Shown here in pieces: positions 58,029-64,000 of a stretch of DNA of 64,000 bases; the stretch's first letter is position 1; each line of letters opens with the position of its first letter. Origin of the DNA: Cohnella abietis. Its GTDB lineage: Bacteria > Bacillota > Bacilli > Paenibacillales > Paenibacillaceae. The notes under the pieces are model-generated. The model was not told the origin of the DNA. It ran no database searches and was given only the letters and a program-made list of their open reading frames with translations. The DNA is taken from the NCBI RefSeq assembly GCF_004295585.1, contig NZ_AP019400.1, positions 587,501-651,500 of the forward strand, read 5' to 3'. The position numbers were made by a program, and so were the translations under genes.

Positions 58029-59555
58029 GTGAGTTATTCATATCCTTTTGAGAATTTTAGAGCACTTTGGGATTTGGAACCATTAATTATTTCTGATACA
58101 AATGGACTTCTAAATATATATCGTTTTTCACCAGGTACAACCGGTGATATTCTTAAAATCTTTGAGCAAATTTCAGATCAAATATGGCTTCCAGCACAAG
58201 TTTTAGAAGAGTTCAACAGGAATCATAAAAATGTTGTTAATAAAGAACGCAACAAATATAGAGAGGTTAAGGCAGAGGTAGAACGTATCACAGATAGAGC
58301 CAAAAATGATTTTGAGAAACAGTTCCTTAAGTTTGGTAAGTTTAGGTTCCCTCAAGTTAAGGAACTCGGTAGTTTCGTAGAATCTGCAATTGAGGGAATT
58401 CGTAGTAAGTCCCAAGAGTATGAGTCTCAAATTACAGAAGAAGTAGAAAAAAATAAAGCAATGCTAAATGAAGATAAAGTTAAATTATTTGTTGATGCGC
58501 TCGTTCAAAATGGTCGTGTTGGAAATGCTTATAGTATAGCGACATTATTATCTATCTTCTCAGAAGGGGAAAAACGTTACGAATATCAGATACCTCCGGG
58601 CTACAATGATATTGGAAAAGATAAGGATGATCCTACAAAAAGACAAAAGTTTGGGGATCTCATTCTCTGGAAGCAGATTTTAGACCAAGCCCGTATATGT
58701 CAGAAGCCCATTATCTTCATAACAATGGACGAAAAAGAAGATTGGTGGGTCCTGGATGAGAAAAATAAACATGTTCCTCTAAGACCAAGAGATGAGCTTT
58801 TTATTGAGTTTAAGGAGTATAGTGATCATGAATTAGCGCTGATGAGTCTCACGCAGTTCGTCAGACACATAACTCAAATAAATGATATCATTATCGGGAA
58901 CAAAACCTATTTAGAGTTGAATTCAGATTTAGTCAGTAGAGACTTAATTGAACAAGCAGATTGGTCTGTAATAATGGTTGGTTCAGATCTAACTAGTTAT
59001 TTTATCCATAGTGGTGAACTACAAGATTTTTTGGATAATTCGCTTGCAGATGTGGAGTTAGAGGATTTCTCGATACCTAATATAACAATAAGCTCAGTTG
59101 ATATTGATGAGGATCAGGTTGTCATTGAAGGCAGATTTGAATCTGAAGTAGAAACCATTGTTACAGAATCATATTCTAAGCATTATTCTACTAAAAAGAG
59201 AGTTCAAATTACGATTAGGGGTTCCATCAGTTTAGAATTCACGGCTGACTTTAGTAAAGAGGAAAATCTAGTAGAAGCGGAGTCCGTTGAAGTAAAAGTA
59301 GGTGGCTTTGAAATATTGGATGTAGGCTATTATGGTGTTGATTCTAAAGATTTTGATGATGATTATGATAATGAAGATTATAATGAGTCTTGCGTTGACT
59401 GTGGGAATCCTAACATTTCGTATTTTATGGAAAATGATGATCCAATCTGTCAATCATGCTCAATTTGTTACAAGACCTGTTCTGATTGTGGGAGATTGTT
59501 TGATTCAGGGATGATGGGGGGAGCATTTTGCATCAGTTGTGAAGGGCAAAAATAA
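58029..59555 (+). CDS. PIN-like (DUF4935/PIN_8) domain protein with C-terminal zinc ribbons
   Basis: A 508-residue protein. Residues 15-245 look like the PIN_8 nuclease fold: IISDTNGLL (Asp23), LPAQVLEEFNRN (Glu61), FGDLILWKQI (acidic residue near 210) and FITMDEKEDWW (Asp near 235), the typical acidic set of this family, with a helical insertion between. The middle (250-440) has no known motif. The end carries CVDCGNPN, CQSC, CYKTCSDCGR and CISC, two zinc-ribbon-like pairs. GTG 58029 follows AGGGGGAG. AT-rich codons mark it as foreign to the core. PIN_8 proteins are suspected RNases, often in defence or mobile contexts. Function here is unknown. Confidence 0.75.
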   Translation: MSYSYPFENFRALWDLEPLIISDTNGLLNIYRFSPGTTGDILKIFEQISDQIWLPAQVLEEFNRNHKNVVNKERNKYREVKAEVERITDRAKNDFEKQFLKFGKFRFPQVKELGSFVESAIEGIRSKSQEYESQITEEVEKNKAMLNEDKVKLFVDALVQNGRVGNAYSIATLLSIFSEGEKRYEYQIPPGYNDIGKDKDDPTKRQKFGDLILWKQILDQARICQKPIIFITMDEKEDWWVLDEKNKHVPLRPRDELFIEFKEYSDHELALMSLTQFVRHITQINDIIIGNKTYLELNSDLVSRDLIEQADWSVIMVGSDLTSYFIHSGELQDFLDNSLADVELEDFSIPNITISSVDIDEDQVVIEGRFESEVETIVTESYSKHYSTKKRVQITIRGSISLEFTADFSKEENLVEAESVEVKVGGFEILDVGYYGVDSKDFDDDYDNEDYNESCVDCGNPNISYFMENDDPICQSCSICYKTCSDCGRLFDSGMMGGAFCISCEGQK

Positions 59556-59631
59556 GTTCCGTGTTTAAATCATATGCAACCTGAACGATTGTTTTGGAGA
59601 ACTTCATGTAAAATTTATGTTTTCATGCGGA

Positions 59632-59656
59632 GGAGCTGGCTACACCAGCTCTTTAT
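59632..59656 (+). terminator. Terminator after the PIN-like gene
   Basis: GAGCTGG-CTACA-CCAGCTC followed by TTTATT. Confidence 0.75.
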
Positions 59657-59705
59657 TCTAGTTCTATTAAGAACACTAGTTCTGAATGTAGTATTAGAGA
59701 TCAAG

Positions 59706-59714
59706 TGTTACAAT
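59706..59714 (+). promoter_or_regulatory. Extended -10 promoter of the unknown-nuclease pair
   Basis: TGTTACAAT, 44 bases before the start at 59758. Confidence 0.45.
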
Positions 59715-59757
59715 AGATAGAAAAAACATTTTTCCTTAAATTTAGGGGGAGTTTTAC

Positions 59758-60921
59758 ATGGCACTTGCAGAACGGGAAGTACCCGAATCTGAAGAGGAAG
59801 TTAATGAAATAACGGAGCTTCTCAGCTTGATTCGCTCTGTAACAAAGGAAGCGCTAATTCTCTTTCTGAAAATAAAATATGGACTTGATTTAAAGAAAAC
59901 GACTAAACTGACTGAATTACATACTTTGGTGGCAACGTATAGCGATAATGAGTATATTATTCAATCTTTAGTAGAAATAAGTGATTGCATCAAAGAAATT
60001 AACCATGAAACCTTTGCAGAATTGTGTGATAACTATGGAGTAAAAGATATCATTTATAATGAAGATATCCGTCTTACAGTTGTGCGCTGTTATTTAGAAG
60101 TAGATATTGAACTTTTTCGTAGAATTAAGGTCGTTGCAGCCGTTAACAAAGATAAGAATTTTGAAGTTTTAGCAGGGAAAGTAATAAGCAATCAAATTAC
60201 TTTTATAGAAGAGCATAAGCAAGAGATTTCCGAAGTCATAGCGGGTTTAATTGAAAAGGGTAGGAATTATATCATTAATACTGAACTTGTTAAAAATGAT
60301 ATCATAATGACTGCACATTTCGAACAACGAAAAAAGACCTTTACTACAATCTCAAAAGGCAAACAAATATCATCTGTTACTGTAATTCCAACAACTAAGG
60401 CAGTTGCTAAGTATAATATAGAGTCTAATAGGATTCAATTGAAATGCGGAAGAAACAAAAGAATTAGAGAAAGTATAATAAACACATTTGGAGTTGTTTT
60501 TTTCAAAGATAACACACATTTTTCTGATGAAGAACAACAACGGGTATATAGACTTGACAAAGTTAAAGATGCTGAATTCGATGTTAGCATCGATGATGAA
60601 CTAGCAGTAGAACTAGAATCAGCTCAGGTAGTAGAAGAGACATTAAGAGTTCCGTTTGATGATGGGTGGGCAGTATTAACTTTGAAATCAAAGGATGTTG
60701 AGTTCTTACTTAAGGAACTTTCAAATGAAAAATATGATTTGAAATCAATGGAGAGAATAGAAGTAACTATAGAATTAAAATTAAAGCCTAAAAAAGAAGG
60801 GGAAAAGTCTAAGCTGATTAAAGTTACAATTTCAGATACAAGTAAAATCGATTGTGATCCCCAATATACAAAATTAATTAACAAGTGTCTTTTTAAGTGG
60901 GGGATTCATATTGGAATATAA
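59758..60921 (+). CDS. Unknown protein paired with nuclease gene
   Basis: A 387-residue soluble protein that I do not recognise. It begins with a helix-rich, acidic part (to about 190), then a part with basic strands (KGKQISSVTVIPTTKAVAKY, then LKCGRNKRIRESI near 228-245), an acidic stretch (about 275-300) and a C-terminal beta-rich domain ending KCLFKWGIHIGI. There are no signal peptide, membrane segment, P-loop or metal-binding cysteines. ATG 59758 has AGGGGGA seven bases upstream. Its 3' end overlaps the following nuclease gene by 11 bases, so the two are made together and may form a complex. Confidence 0.8.
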   Translation: MALAEREVPESEEEVNEITELLSLIRSVTKEALILFLKIKYGLDLKKTTKLTELHTLVATYSDNEYIIQSLVEISDCIKEINHETFAELCDNYGVKDIIYNEDIRLTVVRCYLEVDIELFRRIKVVAAVNKDKNFEVLAGKVISNQITFIEEHKQEISEVIAGLIEKGRNYIINTELVKNDIIMTAHFEQRKKTFTTISKGKQISSVTVIPTTKAVAKYNIESNRIQLKCGRNKRIRESIINTFGVVFFKDNTHFSDEEQQRVYRLDKVKDAEFDVSIDDELAVELESAQVVEETLRVPFDDGWAVLTLKSKDVEFLLKELSNEKYDLKSMERIEVTIELKLKPKKEGEKSKLIKVTISDTSKIDCDPQYTKLINKCLFKWGIHIGI

Positions 60922-62491
60922 TGATGAATCACTAATAGAGGTTGCAGTAAAGAGGTTAAGCAAAAATTCCCTTGATTTTTTTACTAATCAAGAATACTCG
61001 TTGTTAAAAAGTGAAAGCAAGGGTGAGTGGTTCAAGTCTAAAAGAATGGATTCAAAATTATGCTCTATTTGTAGGGGGAAAACTTGTACTATAAATTTCG
61101 AGTCAATTGATCGGTTTGTTCCATGTCCATATGGGGAAAATCAAATAATAAATATCTCCGATCAGGATAGAATTAGTTATAAATTTGATTTTGATAAATT
61201 TCTTAGGGGAATCCAATCTCAACTTGAAATTAATCATGATGTTGAAACATACGAAGGATTTTATTTACTAGGGAATGTCGAGATAGATAATGATAACTGG
61301 CAAATTGTATTCAGTTTTAGAAAGCGTATTTCGCTTGGTAAAATCCTAGGATTGAAATATAAATATTCATCCCCATTTACACTTGTTATTATAGATAATG
61401 CAGAATTTGATGATTCATTTGACATGGCCACTTTAAGTACATTCGGAGTGTTTCTAATTGTATGGAAAGATCCGCCTTTAGAGTACTTACGTCTGAAGTA
61501 TGCTAATAATTCTGGACAACTATTAGCTCTTAAAGAACTGTCACAAAACCCAGAACTGTACAAGCTATTAAACGAACAACTAGATCGCACAGCTACTGAA
61601 GGCAAAGGTACACCTTTTGAAAAAGCTGTATTTGGAGCAATTGAAAAATTGTTTAGTATTGTGCTTCCCTTTGGGGGAAATCTTAGTGGCTTTAGTATAC
61701 CTGATGGTTTAATTATGGATGCTACTGGGGATAGACCCTATCCTACACTATTTTACGATTGCAAATCATTCGATGGAATGAGTTTCAAACATAGTGCTGG
61801 TATACCTATGCAAGCCAATTATTATCATGATTTCCTAAGTCCCTTTTATAGCCTTCGATCATATAGTAGGACTGGATTTATAATTTTTGCGAGTTCTTTT
61901 CCCGATAATGTTAAAGCACAGATATATGGATCGCCGCAATGGAAATATGTATTTGAAAATTTCAAAATCTTTTTTATCAATATTAGTTTTCTTCAAAGAG
62001 CAAATAAGCTAATAAGTAAGTTTCGACTTCAGAGTGACCAAATAAATAAAGCAGACTTCATGAGGTTTTGCTTTCAGGAAGAAATTTCAGTGCTCCAAGA
62101 CTCAGAGGTAGAAACATATTTCAAAAGAAATTATGATAAGAGTGCATTTGAGAATTATAGGTTTATAGATGAAGTTATTGCTGAATTAGGCTTAATTTCA
62201 TCAGTTATAAATTCTGCAAAAGACTTTAGTTTTCTTTCTGGAGTAGAAACTGATCTTAAAGATGTAATAAAAAAAGCAAAACATGATAATCAAAGTAAAG
62301 ACGTTAAAAGACCACTCATTTCATCATATTTAAGAGAATTTGTGAATAGAGCCAAAGATAACAGTATAACAGATATATTGCACCCTCTATCAATTTTGCT
62401 AACTTTAAATCGTTTCGAAGATGACCTCAGATTACAACTCCCCAATTTCGAAAATTTATATGATCAAATGAAAGAAGTAATACAGACTTAA
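60911..62491 (+). CDS. PD-(D/E)XK nuclease-like protein with N-terminal cysteine cluster
   Basis: A 526-residue protein. Cys51, Cys54, Cys59 and Cys72 (CSICRGKTC, then PCPYGE) could bind zinc. The middle carries a restriction-endonuclease-like core: Glu237 in TPFEKAVFGAIEKLF, Asp265 in SIPDGLIMD and Asp283-Cys-Lys285 in LFYDCKSF, matching E...PD...DxK. The C-terminal 200 residues are helical and unassigned. Start TTG 60911 overlaps the upstream gene by 11 bases and has GGGGG seven bases before it. It resembles a type II or IV restriction-like effector, but no methylase, helicase or specificity subunit is visible. The family assignment is from motif spacing only. Confidence 0.7.
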   Translation: MEYNDESLIEVAVKRLSKNSLDFFTNQEYSLLKSESKGEWFKSKRMDSKLCSICRGKTCTINFESIDRFVPCPYGENQIINISDQDRISYKFDFDKFLRGIQSQLEINHDVETYEGFYLLGNVEIDNDNWQIVFSFRKRISLGKILGLKYKYSSPFTLVIIDNAEFDDSFDMATLSTFGVFLIVWKDPPLEYLRLKYANNSGQLLALKELSQNPELYKLLNEQLDRTATEGKGTPFEKAVFGAIEKLFSIVLPFGGNLSGFSIPDGLIMDATGDRPYPTLFYDCKSFDGMSFKHSAGIPMQANYYHDFLSPFYSLRSYSRTGFIIFASSFPDNVKAQIYGSPQWKYVFENFKIFFINISFLQRANKLISKFRLQSDQINKADFMRFCFQEEISVLQDSEVETYFKRNYDKSAFENYRFIDEVIAELGLISSVINSAKDFSFLSGVETDLKDVIKKAKHDNQSKDVKRPLISSYLREFVNRAKDNSITDILHPLSILLTLNRFEDDLRLQLPNFENLYDQMKEVIQT

Positions 62492-62628
62492 TTAATCAAG
62501 AGAGTGTCGAGTATTTTTGTAAGCGTTTAAACGTATTGAAATGCATTAATAGGTGTTCTGTTTAGGCTATAGAAGTCCGACTGAGTGAATGTGATTTGAT
62601 TGGTCCCAAATAATTCAGCAAAACACCT

Positions 62629-62656
62629 TTCTCACAGCTTGAGACGGTGTTTTTTG
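62629..62656 (+). terminator. Probable terminator after the nuclease gene
   Basis: AAAACACC (62630-62637) and inner CTCA pair with TGAG and GGTGTTTT, then T run. It lies in a 330-base spacer (62492-62820) that otherwise shows no gene. Confidence 0.65.
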
Positions 62657-62820
62657 TATACAGCGAAATCAGGATCAGTATTCAATATGGAAGGGATTGG
62701 GGGTGATTTGTCGAATATTGTATCTGTAGATTCAAGAAGACCTGCTGCATGGCTAACCGGATGTATGATTTGACTGACATAAATAGTGCTATTATAGCCA
62801 GCGGAAGGTAGGAAATAAAC

Positions 62821-64000
62821 GTGGAAGTCAATGATAACTTGAAAAGTATTATGCTACAAGCTGGAGTAAACTGGAATTCAAAACACAAAATATTCGTTGC
62901 AGGTATCCATAAGGATCTTTTCTTAAGAGAAGAGGAAGTCTCGAAAGAGGAAGATTTAAAAGCTTTCTGTAAATTAGTTCATTATCTTAAAAGCCACTCT
63001 GAATACGGTGTTTCTACCATGTGGCATAAATCAAAGCTTAATCGGTATGTTTTTTTATCAAACAAGAATAAACTGGAGGGTATGTTTCCGCCTCATACTC
63101 TAAATGCATTAGAGAGATACTATAAAGAAACGGATATATTGAAATTATATAAGCGGCTAGGAGCAGATAATCCCAATATTATTGATTTAATTGGAACTAC
63201 TGCTGTGGGGAAAACCACATTTTGTTCACAGTTAGTTGATGATATTAGTAAGGATTATCTTGAGTTAACAATAGGCACAGGAAACAGTACCCTGATTCAA
63301 ACCGATATTTTGATACTCGAGAAGACAGATAGAAAACTAATACTGTCAGTCAGAACAAAAGAAGAAATCTTAACTGACTTTATTTTAGTAGCCTTGAAAG
63401 GAGATTTCAAAAAATTAGAAAGCATAAAACAATTCAAAAAGTCCTGTGGAGAAAATATTCAATTACAATTGGATGAGGATGTTGTCCAGAATGTATTGGA
63501 TATGTTTGATCGAGAAGATTTATATAATGCATTTAGACGATTTGTTACAAACGTTAAGAAGTGTTTTGATGAAACTGATACAAACAAGGTAGAATTCGAT
63601 TACTTTAAATGGGCAAGAGAGGCATCTCAACAATCTGAATTAGCTGTTGAACTAGATGAAATAATTCGAACCGAGTTTTTAGCCACTACTGATATGGATT
63701 TAAATAATGTCTATGGTTATAGACACGAGTTTTATTTATCTGGTTCCAAGAGTAATATAAATAACTCGGAAAAGATTGTGTTAAAAACTATAGCAAAAAA
63801 AGAGTTTATAAGCAGAAAAGAAGATCTGGATAATTATCCAGAAATGAAAAATATGGTATCATTAAGAATCATATTTGAAAATGCAATGTTTGTTTTTCCT
63901 CCTGATATTGAAGCGAGGAGACACATTAATTTTATCAATGGTGTAGTTTTACGGGATTCACAGGGGCATAAAACTAAAGAGCAATATTCACTAGCCTCCG
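62821..64000 (+). CDS. P-loop NTPase-like protein (3' truncated by window)
   Basis: Open frame of 393 codons from GTG 62821 to the window end, without stop. An in-frame TAG at 62809 and AAGGTAGG just before the start support it. The P-loop is GTTAVGKTT at residues 125-133 after a hydrophobic strand IIDLIG, preceded by a 120-residue N-terminal domain with aromatic and basic residues. No clear Walker B could be assigned. The rest is helical and charged. It has the same AT-rich composition as the nuclease pair and the same orientation. Full length, the C-terminal domains and any downstream partner lie outside the window. Confidence 0.75.
   Translation, partial: MEVNDNLKSIMLQAGVNWNSKHKIFVAGIHKDLFLREEEVSKEEDLKAFCKLVHYLKSHSEYGVSTMWHKSKLNRYVFLSNKNKLEGMFPPHTLNALERYYKETDILKLYKRLGADNPNIIDLIGTTAVGKTTFCSQLVDDISKDYLELTIGTGNSTLIQTDILILEKTDRKLILSVRTKEEILTDFILVALKGDFKKLESIKQFKKSCGENIQLQLDEDVVQNVLDMFDREDLYNAFRRFVTNVKKCFDETDTNKVEFDYFKWAREASQQSELAVELDEIIRTEFLATTDMDLNNVYGYRHEFYLSGSKSNINNSEKIVLKTIAKKEFISRKEDLDNYPEMKNMVSLRIIFENAMFVFPPDIEARRHINFINGVVLRDSQGHKTKEQYSLAS

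Noticed and set aside
62518..62531. cre-like site TGTAAGCGTTTAAA
   Set aside because: It is one base off the consensus and lies after the nuclease gene, where catabolite control makes little sense; a chance match is likely.
62682..62888. 68-residue minus-strand frame
   Set aside because: It overlaps the start of the P-loop gene on the other strand and has no ribosome site or homology that I recognise.
57134..64000. Integrase, transposase or insertion sequence marking the island
   Set aside because: No such gene or terminal inverted repeats are visible inside the window; the island claim rests on position and composition only.

Overview
The window is a low-to-mid GC Firmicutes chromosome segment. 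The gene order (hprK-lgt-ppaX-yvoF, hisZGDBHAF-hisIE-hisJ, trxB, rapZ-yvcK-whiA-HPr/Crh, clpP, cggR-gapA-pgk-tpiA-gpmI-eno, secG-rnr-smpB-ssrA) is the one around 300 degrees of the Bacillus subtilis map. Protein features (fused HisIE followed by hisJ, a UgpC/MsmX ATPase, an LtaS-type synthase, an Sda-like sporulation checkpoint protein) point to a spore-forming Paenibacillaceae member such as Paenibacillus or Cohnella. The genus is an inference.

Layout. 1-3.1 kb: 3' part of a TagO/WecA-type glycosyl-1-phosphate transferase, a PucR/CdaR-type regulator and a sugar-importer ATPase. 3.2-6.4 kb: hprK, lgt, ppaX, yvoF. 6.4-10.2 kb: an LTA-synthase-like sulfatase and an exported FAD protein. 10.4-18 kb: an uninterrupted histidine operon of nine genes, many overlapping. 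18-27 kb: a prs-like gene, a TPR/HEAT-like protein, trxB, glcK, rapZ, yvcK, whiA, an HPr paralogue and a SIMPL protein. 27-29 kb (mostly read leftward): sda-like gene, a six-copy 51-bp tandem repeat, clpP, tRNA-Arg(CCG). 29-36.6 kb: glycolytic operon preceded by a recognisable promoter and double CggR operator.

36.7-49 kb is an accessory catabolic cluster: a divergent LysR regulator, a GsiABCD/Dpp-like ABC importer with a fused double ATPase, a two-subunit family I CoA-transferase-like pair, a thiol dioxygenase of the cysteine/3-mercaptopropionate type, a family III (CaiB) CoA-transferase and two luciferase-like flavin monooxygenases. Together they suggest uptake and breakdown of an organosulfur carboxylate. 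49-56.6 kb returns to core genes (sugar isomerase-like, Eis-like acetyltransferase, secG, rnr, an Escherichia coli-type pyrB, smpB), ending with ssrA (tmRNA).

From the 3' end of ssrA to the right edge (57.1-64 kb) the DNA becomes AT-rich and gene-sparse and carries genes I cannot match to a named system: a PIN-like/zinc-ribbon protein, a two-gene overlapping pair (unknown protein plus a PD-(D/E)XK nuclease with an N-terminal cysteine cluster) and a P-loop NTPase cut by the window end. It looks like a genomic island placed at tmRNA, with nuclease content typical of defence modules. This is the best candidate for an undescribed system. No integrase, transposase or CRISPR array is visible.

Functional links inside the window: HprK would phosphorylate Ser46 of the HPr paralogue, PpaX would remove the pyrophosphate made by HprK in phosphorolysis, MsmX-type ATPase, GlcK and CggR belong to the same carbon-control circuit, Lgt would lipidate the ABC binding protein, and SmpB with tmRNA tags proteins whose tag ends in the ClpXP/ClpAP-type signal degraded by ClpP.
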